Both the position numbers and the translations under genes were made by a program. Source: Ignavibacteria bacterium UBA2373 (GTDB lineage: Bacteria; Bacteroidota; Ignavibacteria; Kapaibacteriales; UBA961). Taken from it: a DNA stretch of 42,008 bases. Each line of letters begins with the position of its first letter. Position 1 is the stretch's first letter. The notes beneath the pieces were generated by a model. That model ran no database searches and was not told where the DNA came from. It was given only the letters and a program-made list of their open reading frames with translations. This document shows positions 35,123 to 42,008 of this stretch, in pieces. Location: NCBI GenBank assembly GCA_002344005.1, contig DDTD01000016.1, forward strand, positions 1 to 42,008. The letters run 5' to 3'.

Positions 35123-36139
35123 GTGATTTCTGAAAAAAAAGAGAAATTGGTTGAGGTAAAAAACCTCCATACACATTTTAATATCGAAGGAAAATGGGCA
35201 AAAGCCGTTAATGGTGTTTCTTTTGATATTTACAAAGGTGAAGTGCTGGGATTAGTTGGTGAATCGGGTTCCGGTAAGTCCGTGACATCGCTTTCATTGA
35301 TGAAGCTTATTCCAGACCCTCCGGGGCGAATTGTTGATGGAGAGATTTGGTTTAAAAATCGTGACATTGTGAAAATGAGCTACGAAGACATGTACACAAT
35401 ACGCGGTAAAGAAATAGCTATGATTTTTCAAGAGCCTATGACTTCGCTTAATCCGGTATTTCCTATAGGAATGCAGATAGCAGAAGTGATTATGGTACAT
35501 GAAAAATTAGGCGAAGCTGATGCTCGTAAAAAAGCTATTGAAATGTTGCAACTTGTCGGTATTCCCGATCCAGAAAAACGTTTGGATGATTATCCGCATC
35601 AATTCTCGGGAGGTATGAGGCAACGTGTGATGATTGCGATTGCCTTAGCTTGTAATCCTTCTCTTCTTATTGCCGATGAACCGACAACAGCATTAGATGT
35701 TACTATCCAAGCACAGATTTTAGAGTTGATGCTTGAATTAAAGGAAAAGCGTAAAGAAGCGGCTATATTACTCATTACACATGATTTGGCAGTAGTCGCA
35801 GAAATGTGCCATCGTGTGATAGTAATGTACGGTGGCGTAATCCAAGAAATTGCGGAAGTTATGGACTTGTTTGATAGACCATTACATCCATATACCCGCG
35901 GATTGATGAAGTCTATACCTCATACATCCAAAGGTAGTAAACTTGAACGATTAGAAGCAATTCCCGGGAATGTACCCAGTATTCTCAATTTTCCGGTAGG
36001 TTGTAAATTCTGCACGCGATGTGCTGAAAAAGTAGATATTTGTGAAACAACAGAACCACCGTTAATTGAAATTGCTCCCGAACATTTCGTGCGTTGTCAT
36101 TTAGTAAAACCCGGTTCATTGGATGAGGTAACACAATGA
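35123..36139 (+). CDS. oppD: peptide ABC importer ATPase (OppD type; N-half of YejF)
   Basis: A 338-residue ABC ATPase with Walker A GESGSGKS (46-53), signature FSGGMRQR and Walker B LLIADEPTTALD. The C-terminal oligopeptide-transporter tail contains four cysteines ('GCKFCTRC...IC...RC'), as in DppD-type ATPases, where an iron-sulfur cluster has been reported. The start is GTG. It overlaps the next ATPase by four bases (ATGA), implying coupled translation. In Yej systems the two ATPase halves are one protein; here they are separate. Confidence 0.9.
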   Translation: MISEKKEKLVEVKNLHTHFNIEGKWAKAVNGVSFDIYKGEVLGLVGESGSGKSVTSLSLMKLIPDPPGRIVDGEIWFKNRDIVKMSYEDMYTIRGKEIAMIFQEPMTSLNPVFPIGMQIAEVIMVHEKLGEADARKKAIEMLQLVGIPDPEKRLDDYPHQFSGGMRQRVMIAIALACNPSLLIADEPTTALDVTIQAQILELMLELKEKRKEAAILLITHDLAVVAEMCHRVIVMYGGVIQEIAEVMDLFDRPLHPYTRGLMKSIPHTSKGSKLERLEAIPGNVPSILNFPVGCKFCTRCAEKVDICETTEPPLIEIAPEHFVRCHLVKPGSLDEVTQ

Positions 36140-37146
36140 GTACAGCATTATTGGAAGTAAAAAATCTTAAAGTACATTTTCCTGTCTATGGCGGCGTATT
36201 ACAAACTAAAGTTGCGGAGGTTAAAGCCGTTGATGGTGTTTCTTTTACACTTAATCGTGGTGAAACAGTGGGGCTTGTTGGAGAGTCAGGCTGTGGAAAA
36301 ACAACAGTTGGACGAGCTCTTATTAATATTTTACGATTTGTAAATCCGGATGTTATTTTAGATGGTGAAGTCAATTATATTGATGAAAAAGGTAATAAAA
36401 CGAATATTTTACCTTTATCTAAATCAAAAATGCAACCCTTCAGATCTAAAATTCAGATGATTTTCCAAGATCCATATTCTTCTCTTAATGCACGTTTAAC
36501 CGTCCAACAGATAGTTGCTGAACCATTAGAGATACATAAGCAAGATTTATCCAAAAAACAGATTGAAGAAAAAGTTGCTTGGTTACTTGAAAAAGTTGGA
36601 TTACAACCAGAATATGCCCAACGATTCCCACATGAATTTTCGGGCGGACAAAGACAAAGAATAGGTATAGCAAGAGCTTTGGCAACAAATCCGGAGTTAA
36701 TAATTTGTGATGAACCCGTGTCAGCACTTGATGTTTCAGTGCAAGCACAAGTTATTAATTTGATGCAAGATCTTCAAAAAGAATTTGGTATGTCATATTT
36801 ATTTATTGCGCATGACTTATCTGTTGTTCATCATATTTCGAATAGAATCGCTGTAATGTATTTGGGGAATATGGTAGAATTAGGTAATGCTGATAAAGTA
36901 TATTTTGAGCCATCGCACCCATATAGTAAAGCATTATTGTCGGCTGTGCCTTTGGCAGATCCAAGAGCAAAACAAAACAAGCAAAGAGTTGTTCTCCATG
37001 GGGATATACCCACACCTTTAAATAAACCGAGTGGTTGCGGCTTCCGAACACGCTGTCCGATAGCAAAACCATCTTGTGCACAGGATATTCCTGTCTTATC
37101 GGAAATTACGCCTTCTCATTTTGTTGCATGTCCTTGGGCGGAATAG
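36136..37146 (+). CDS. oppF: peptide ABC importer ATPase (OppF type; C-half of YejF)
   Basis: A 336-residue ABC ATPase partner with Walker A GESGCGKT (49-56), signature FSGGQRQR and Walker B LIICDEPVSALDVSVQAQV. The OppF-type tail is 'GCGFRTRCPIAKPSC...HFVACPWAE', whose cysteines repeat the pattern of the OppD partner. It forms the heterodimeric motor of the YejB/YejE importer. Its last 41 bases overlap the 3' end of meaB on the other strand. No terminator hairpin is visible at this junction. Confidence 0.9.
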   Translation: MSTALLEVKNLKVHFPVYGGVLQTKVAEVKAVDGVSFTLNRGETVGLVGESGCGKTTVGRALINILRFVNPDVILDGEVNYIDEKGNKTNILPLSKSKMQPFRSKIQMIFQDPYSSLNARLTVQQIVAEPLEIHKQDLSKKQIEEKVAWLLEKVGLQPEYAQRFPHEFSGGQRQRIGIARALATNPELIICDEPVSALDVSVQAQVINLMQDLQKEFGMSYLFIAHDLSVVHHISNRIAVMYLGNMVELGNADKVYFEPSHPYSKALLSAVPLADPRAKQNKQRVVLHGDIPTPLNKPSGCGFRTRCPIAKPSCAQDIPVLSEITPSHFVACPWAE

Positions 37147-38143
37147 AGTGCTTAAAATAAGAATCAAGTAAATTTCGTGCGGCTTTATAATCAGAGATTT
37201 TACCGTTTTTAAGATTCGTTAATATTTCTGTATATTCTTTTCTTGTACACTCATCGGAGATAAGTATGTCCATGAGTGTATTTTTTATTCCATCAACAGC
37301 TTGTTGCTCCAACAGTTTGTGTCGTCGCTCTTTTGATTGAATAAGAATAGATTCGATGGAAAAAAAATGATGGATGGTTTCAAGTAATGTATCGAAATTT
37401 ATATTCTCCACTGAACTTGTACGGAGAATTTTTGTTGTCCATTCTTTATATGTCGGACGCAAAAATGAAAGAGCATTTCGAAGTTTGTTCTCTGTTAGCA
37501 ATGCCTCATGAATAAAATTACCATCACATTTTGTAATGAGAAAAACATCAGATAATTCCATAATTCCACGTTTTATACCTTGGATCTCATCACCGGATAA
37601 TGGATTGTAGAGATGAATAAACATATCAGTTAAATCATAGACCATTGTTTCGGATTGCCCCACACCGACTGTTTCAACAAAAATAAAGTCAAATCCGGCA
37701 TAATCCAAAATTGTGAGAATATGTGATGTATTGAGACTAACACCGCCAAGCATTGAACCACTTGGTACAGGTCGAACAAATGCATGTGGATGGATTGATA
37801 AGTTATACATTCTGACTTTATCACCTAAAATACTGCCATGACTGATTTTGCTGCTCGGATCAATAGCTACAACTGCTACGGTGTAATTTTGTTTCAGAAG
37901 AAATAAACCGAATGCTTCAATAAAAGAACTTTTTCCTACTCCCGGTGGACCGGTAATACCGATTCTTTTTGAATGGCTTAGCTTTTTCATTCCGGTTAAA
38001 GTACTATTAAGCTCGCCTGCCATTTGCTTATGAGCCGTATGTGTGCTCTCAACAAGAGTAATTGCTCTTGATAAGTATCTCCGATTTTTATGGATTATTC
38101 CTTGAACTAAAGTATCAAGTTTCATTTTCACAAAGTTTAACAT
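37106..38143 (-). CDS. meaB: MeaB/ArgK-type G3E GTPase (methylmalonyl-CoA mutase chaperone)
   Basis: A 345-residue P-loop GTPase with Walker A GPPGVGKS (65-72), 'VAIDPSSKISHGSILGDKVRM', 'PVPSGSMLGGVS' and 'FVETVGVGQSE', all diagnostic of MeaB. It guards the B12 cofactor loading and activity of methylmalonyl-CoA mutase or related mutases. The guanine-specificity motif reads TKCD instead of NKxD. No mutase gene lies in the window, but a short-chain acyl-CoA carboxylase does. ATG 38143 or 38125 (the latter giving MKLDTLVQGI) are both possible; neither has a clear ribosome binding site. Confidence 0.87.
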   Translation of the reverse strand: MLNFVKMKLDTLVQGIIHKNRRYLSRAITLVESTHTAHKQMAGELNSTLTGMKKLSHSKRIGITGPPGVGKSSFIEAFGLFLLKQNYTVAVVAIDPSSKISHGSILGDKVRMYNLSIHPHAFVRPVPSGSMLGGVSLNTSHILTILDYAGFDFIFVETVGVGQSETMVYDLTDMFIHLYNPLSGDEIQGIKRGIMELSDVFLITKCDGNFIHEALLTENKLRNALSFLRPTYKEWTTKILRTSSVENINFDTLLETIHHFFSIESILIQSKERRHKLLEQQAVDGIKNTLMDILISDECTRKEYTEILTNLKNGKISDYKAARNLLDSYFKHSIPPKDMQQNEKA

Positions 38144-38219
38144 ATTAAAAAGTAACTATAAGTACAAAACTACGTCTGATTCACGATACAATAACAGTTT
38201 CTATATTTTTAGAGGTAGT

Positions 38220-40355
38220 ATGAAAACTTTTCTCCTTGTGTTGACAATAGTTTTTGGGATAATCACTACAGCGAAAGCTGATTATCCGACATTGAGTGTA
38301 GCCCAATTTGCACAAATTTCTGATGATTCATTAAAAGTAGAATCATTGCGAAGTCCTTTTGAAAATGATACGATAACACTTGTCGGTATGGTCGCTGTAC
38401 CGCCATGTGTGGATGCATCAAAAAATGACTTTCGTCCACTGTTAGCCGGTCTGAATGGAACCTATGTATGTGTGCTGCGTGACACAAATCAGAAATTAAC
38501 AACATTTGCAGGTGTCTCAATACTTCAAATGGATACCAATGCTAAAGAATCAATGTTTCATACACTCAAAATGGGAGACATTGTTAAAATAACTGTAGTG
38601 GTTGCGCCAATTAATGGCGGCGGCGGCGGGGGAAATAATTTTCCTGCTCGGTATCGCACCCCAACTTGTTTGGTTCTTTCAGGTACGGAGTCAGCTTTAA
38701 CCGTCTTAGAAAATAAGCCAATGTCTTATGAATATCCTACTGTGACATCCCCACAATTTTATCAAAATACTCAATTTGGTCAGCAATATAATATTGTTCA
38801 AGGCGCACCATATTTACGAATGCCGGTAACATTCGAGAATCTTACTGTATTTCGTAATGGAGGTGATGTGTTGCTATGGGACGAAACAAGTTCAACATTT
38901 ATAGCAATGGCTGATTTATCGGGTTATTTTACTGAAAAACCCCACCGTTTTTCTGATTCTGAATATGAAGTATTTACAAATGGTCAGAAAATTAAGAAAA
39001 TTCGCGGTTTTATCTTACCATCATTTGCCTTAAATCAATTACAACTCTTTACTCTTGTGCCAATATTTCCTTCTGATGTTGAAGCAGGTCCCGTACCACC
39101 TGAAATATTGGGATTAAGCCGAAGTTTTGATAGACTATTTCCTTCATCCGAATCCTCAGTAAGTTTAAGTGCTGTTATCAATACTACAAAAAATCCTTTA
39201 AATCCTGATAGTCTTTTAGTGTATTATAGTAAAGACAATGAACCTTTTGTCTCAACAAAATTTAATGCGGATGGCGCCGGTTATACTGCCGAAATTCCCG
39301 CAATGCCTAATAATACACTTGTGCGTTACTATGCTATTGCAACAGATAAAATGGGAGTATCTTCACGTTTTCCACTTTCCGGTACATTACATTATCTGGT
39401 TAAAGATGGTACAGCATCTATTGCAGAAATTCTAAATCCGTCGCAAGTACCCAATAGTCAAATGGCACGAAATAATTATGGGGTTTCGGTTGAAGGAGTT
39501 GTAACAACAGATTCAAATGATATTCGTTTCGGTATAGTCGGACGTTATATTACAATTCAAGATTCCAAAAATCCTTATTCTGCACTACAAATATCAGCAT
39601 TTAATCCCTTACATCCAATTTATGAGTTTAAGCGTGGTGATAAAGTAAAAATCAGTGGAAAATTTTCCAACACAAATAATGGTTGGTCTATAACAGCACC
39701 AACAGAATATGAAGTACTTTCTGAGAACAATCCTTTAGAACCTATTATTCTCCATGCTGATTCATTAGGCAAAGCTAATGTTTGGAACTCATCAATCGAA
39801 CAATGGCGCGGTATGCTTGTAGAAGTTAAAGATTTAACGATTCTGGATACTAATGCTAAAAATGGTCGTAATACCGGTGCATTTGCCGTAGCGTCATTTT
39901 TTAATCCATTAAGGCAAAATGCTTTTAATATTGAAACAAATATTGGAATGATTAGATATACGACATTTGATACATTACGTCAAGTTCTCAAACGTGAAAA
40001 ACCCATAATTGGACATAATATTTCTTGGGTACGTGGTATTCTATCCAGTAATAATCAAACATATTCTATTGTCCCGAGAAATAATGATGATTTTGGAACA
40101 GTAGCTCATGTATTTAATGATGAGCTTACAAGTATTAGTCTTCACCCCAATCCGGCAAACACATCCGTATCCTTGCCATTTAATGTTACCGAAAACACTA
40201 AAGTACTCATCATAAGTTATATCGGTGAAATTATAGATTCAAGATTGATAGATAATTCACAATTTTCGGTAAGCTCATTACCTACAGGATTATACTATGC
40301 ATATATCATAACAGCGCAAGGTGAGTATAGATGTGCTTTTACTGTAATGAGATAA
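38220..40355 (+). CDS. secreted T9SS cargo with OB-fold-like domains
   Basis: A 711-residue exported protein with signal peptide 1-20 (ending TTAKA). An N-terminal beta-barrel-like region (about 45-150) contains 'DTITLVGMVAVPP' and 'LKMGDIVKITVVV'. A six-glycine run (about 140) follows. A second similar module (about 420-560) has 'YGVSVEGVVTTDSND', 'FKRGDKVKISGKFS' and 'WRGMLVEVKDLTI', resembling the YhcR/OB-fold modules of secreted nucleases, though no nuclease domain is present. The end is a T9SS sorting domain starting LHPNPANTSV. A good GAGGTAG site precedes the ATG, and a strong terminator follows. Function unknown. Confidence 0.75.
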   Translation: MKTFLLVLTIVFGIITTAKADYPTLSVAQFAQISDDSLKVESLRSPFENDTITLVGMVAVPPCVDASKNDFRPLLAGLNGTYVCVLRDTNQKLTTFAGVSILQMDTNAKESMFHTLKMGDIVKITVVVAPINGGGGGGNNFPARYRTPTCLVLSGTESALTVLENKPMSYEYPTVTSPQFYQNTQFGQQYNIVQGAPYLRMPVTFENLTVFRNGGDVLLWDETSSTFIAMADLSGYFTEKPHRFSDSEYEVFTNGQKIKKIRGFILPSFALNQLQLFTLVPIFPSDVEAGPVPPEILGLSRSFDRLFPSSESSVSLSAVINTTKNPLNPDSLLVYYSKDNEPFVSTKFNADGAGYTAEIPAMPNNTLVRYYAIATDKMGVSSRFPLSGTLHYLVKDGTASIAEILNPSQVPNSQMARNNYGVSVEGVVTTDSNDIRFGIVGRYITIQDSKNPYSALQISAFNPLHPIYEFKRGDKVKISGKFSNTNNGWSITAPTEYEVLSENNPLEPIILHADSLGKANVWNSSIEQWRGMLVEVKDLTILDTNAKNGRNTGAFAVASFFNPLRQNAFNIETNIGMIRYTTFDTLRQVLKREKPIIGHNISWVRGILSSNNQTYSIVPRNNDDFGTVAHVFNDELTSISLHPNPANTSVSLPFNVTENTKVLIISYIGEIIDSRLIDNSQFSVSSLPTGLYYAYIITAQGEYRCAFTVMR

Positions 40356-40379
40356 TTAATTTTACCAAAAATAATTATG

Positions 40380-40416
40380 AAAGGCATATCATTATTGATA
40401 TGCCTTTTTATTTATT
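40380..40416. terminator. strong hairpin terminator after the OB-fold cargo gene
   Basis: A perfect 12-bp stem, AAAGGCATATCA (40380-40391) with TGATATGCCTTT (40396-40407), a four-base loop, then TTATTTATT on the plus strand. The minus-strand side is also T-rich, so it may stop the convergent glycosyltransferase transcript too. Confidence 0.85.
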
Positions 40417-41611
40417 GTAAGGATTGTTTATTGTATTCACGACCTTTCCATTGAATTCCACGTTTTGAGTAAGTCCAACGTAGAGAGTTTATACCGATGG
40501 CAATAGAGTACAATGCCGTAAGAATATGAAGAAATGCAGCTGAATATGATAGTCGAAACCGAAGAGACATTGTTAAGCGAATAATAATCGGAATAACTAC
40601 ATTTATTACTCCGAGAATTATGAGAGCTTGGGGGATTTCATTATTATAGATGACGAGAAAAATAGCAGTAAAATAAGGAACTATATACAGAACGAACAAA
40701 TGTACCAAGAAAAAAATAAAAAGTGGTAAATCAAATCCAAAACCTGCAAATAAATTTTTGGAAAATCCATTAAATGTCTCAATAAATGATGTGTACATTC
40801 GACAAAAAACCATATCTGTTCCATCAACTAATGCCATACGGAGTCCATGTCTTTTAATTTCTTTTGCCAAAAAAACATCCTCTACTATATTGTTTTTCAC
40901 TGTGATATGACCGCCGATTTTTTGGTATCCTTCACGTGTAAAAAACATAAATTGTCCATTAGCGGCTGAAACTGATGCTTTTTTTGATTTTGTAATGATG
41001 TCATTAGGCAGATAAGCAAAATAAAGGAAGTGTATCATTGGAATGATTATTCGTTCGCCCCATGACACCATTTCTTCATAAGGAATGAGAGTGATAAAAT
41101 CAAGTTTTTGTCTTAAAAATAAACTCATTGATGAAGTCAGTGTCTGTGGATTATGAATTGTATCAGCATCTGTGAACAGCAGATAATCGCCATTTGCCTC
41201 TAAAGACAAGGTATGACAAGCAAAGTTCTTACCGACCCATCCTTCCGGTAACTCCTTTCCTTTTATGATACGGACATGTGGGAATTGCAGAGACAGTTCA
41301 TCGAGTATTTTAGCGGTTCTATCCGTTGATCTGTCATCGAGCACAATTACTTCATAATTGTCATAGTCTTGCTTTGCTAATGATTCAAGACATTGTCTTA
41401 TGAGGCGTTCTTCATTGCGGGCAGGAACCAATATTGAGACAAATGGAGATTGTGTTAATCCATGAATAGCTAAAAGTTGAGAATAATCTTCTTTGCTTTG
41501 AGGTATGAGCTTTGAAAAGCGAAATATGTTTCTCATCGCTACTCCTAACAATACGATAAGAACCGCAAAGATTGTATATATTATGTAAGGTATGATTGAT
41601 AAAATTTCCAT
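40412..41611 (-). CDS. family 2 glycosyltransferase, CrtQ/HpnB-like
   Basis: A 399-residue membrane glycosyltransferase. An N-terminal helix (about 5-25) is followed by a GT-A domain with 'ILVPARNEE', DD92-93 in 'VLDDRSTD', the DAD metal site (148-150) and 'NIVEDVFLAKEIKRHG'. Three or so C-terminal helices follow (about 285-375). The 'SVSAANGQFMFFTREGYQKIGGH' segment is characteristic of the carotenoid glycosyltransferase CrtQ and the hopanoid-associated HpnB. The divergent neighbour looks CrtC-like, favouring a carotenoid or other isoprenoid lipid acceptor. Confidence 0.85.
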   Translation of the reverse strand: MEILSIIPYIIYTIFAVLIVLLGVAMRNIFRFSKLIPQSKEDYSQLLAIHGLTQSPFVSILVPARNEERLIRQCLESLAKQDYDNYEVIVLDDRSTDRTAKILDELSLQFPHVRIIKGKELPEGWVGKNFACHTLSLEANGDYLLFTDADTIHNPQTLTSSMSLFLRQKLDFITLIPYEEMVSWGERIIIPMIHFLYFAYLPNDIITKSKKASVSAANGQFMFFTREGYQKIGGHITVKNNIVEDVFLAKEIKRHGLRMALVDGTDMVFCRMYTSFIETFNGFSKNLFAGFGFDLPLFIFFLVHLFVLYIVPYFTAIFLVIYNNEIPQALIILGVINVVIPIIIRLTMSLRFRLSYSAAFLHILTALYSIAIGINSLRWTYSKRGIQWKGREYNKQSLQ

Positions 41612-41701
41612 TGAGAGTATCTGTAAATAAAAGAAATGAAGTAATTTTGCTTCAATAATTCATATAGTCATATTACAATTTCTTTTCATAACGGTCTTAA
41701 G

Positions 41702-42008
41702 ATGATGAATATTGCATTTGGTGCGGAGTACGATGGTTTACACGATATAGGAGAGTGTGGCTATGAATGGTGGTATTATGATTGTGTTTCTGAGGATTCA
41801 GAGTTTGCTGTTGTCCTTATAATATTTCGTGATATTCCCATGTTACCAGAATGTATCAAAGAGAGAACACTATCGCCAAAAAAAAGAGGATATTATTATG
41901 ATGGTATAAGTATTAATGTTTATCATAAAAAAAAGAAGATTGCTCAGAAATTACTCTGGAGTAAAAAATATCAAACAGTTGTTAATGATGCCACTAACAG
42001 CGTACATT
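41702..42008 (+). CDS. CrtC-like carotenoid 1,2-hydratase, 5' part (runs off the window)
   Basis: An open frame from ATG 41702 continues to the right edge without a stop (102 codons). The N-terminal 'GYEWWYYDCVSEDSEFAVVLIIF' followed by 'IPMLPE' and 'GISINVYHKKKKIA' matches the opening of hydroxyneurosporene synthase/CrtC-family proteins (EWWYFDA...). These hydrate the terminal double bonds of acyclic carotenoids. Two adjacent ATG codons could start it and no clear ribosome binding site is visible. It is divergent from a CrtQ-like glycosyltransferase gene, 90 bases apart, as would fit synthesis of a hydroxylated, glycosylated carotenoid. Confidence 0.65.
   Translation, partial: MMNIAFGAEYDGLHDIGECGYEWWYYDCVSEDSEFAVVLIIFRDIPMLPECIKERTLSPKKRGYYYDGISINVYHKKKKIAQKLLWSKKYQTVVNDATNSVH

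Noticed and set aside
1..42008. tRNA, rRNA, CRISPR, insertion sequence or prophage elements
   Set aside because: Intergenic gaps are mostly under 150 bases and none shows cloverleaf, repeat-spacer or transposase-like sequence.

Overview
The window looks like chromosome of an FCB-superphylum bacterium (Bacteroidota / Ignavibacteria / Kapabacteria side). It is AT-rich. Four large secreted proteins end in type IX secretion (T9SS) sorting tails with a YPNP/LHPNP/IMPNP start. At least six genes have a TAnnTTTG box, the -7 element of the Bacteroidota housekeeping promoter, just upstream of the best start codon. A Candidatus Kapabacteria-like genome is my best guess; this is inference and not proven by any marker gene here.

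Layout. 1-2459: the tail of an unknown gene, a SAM methyltransferase and a Wzx-type flippase (surface polysaccharide flavour). 2541-6635: a 1364-residue T9SS cargo with a lipase-like fold that has lost its serine. 6898-8394: Rieske ferredoxin, TlpA-like lipoprotein thioredoxin and peroxiredoxin (redox group). 8481-10843: HD-domain nucleotidase and a lone ABC half-exporter. 10853-13086: amino acid permease and a secreted PIG-L deacetylase. 13253-13540: a very acidic small protein. 13570-17567 (minus strand): the methionine operon osmC-metZ-metX-hom with its leader. 17691-22220: a fused acyltransferase/N-acyltransferase (OlsF-like), TPR protein, a membrane-anchored beta-repeat protein and secG. 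22405-28943: two tandem BNR-propeller T9SS cargo proteins. 28960-30624: acyl-CoA carboxylase carboxyltransferase. 30668-37146: a Yej-type peptide importer with two separate ATPases. 37106-38143: MeaB GTPase. 38220-40355: another T9SS cargo. 40412-42008: a CrtQ/HpnB-like glycosyltransferase and, divergent, the start of a CrtC-like hydratase running off the right edge.

The most interesting signal is the 301-base gap upstream of osmC. On the minus strand it holds a tiny ORF whose 17-residue product, MATSSMHMTMCMMRYFV, has six methionines. It is followed directly by a segment able to pair with the 5' arm of an intrinsic terminator. That terminator ends in a U-tract immediately before the osmC ribosome binding site. 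This is the architecture of ribosome-mediated attenuation (trp/his/thr type), here apparently reading methionyl-tRNA and controlling homoserine dehydrogenase, homoserine O-acyltransferase and sulfhydrylase. Methionine biosynthesis is normally controlled by SAM riboswitches, T-boxes or repressors, so this would be an unusual control system.

Metabolic links: hom-metX-metZ make homocysteine from aspartate semialdehyde. The carboxylase beta subunit and MeaB both suggest short or branched acyl-CoA metabolism. The Yej importer supplies peptides. The redox trio handles thiol and peroxide chemistry. No tRNA, rRNA, CRISPR array, insertion sequence or prophage was recognised.
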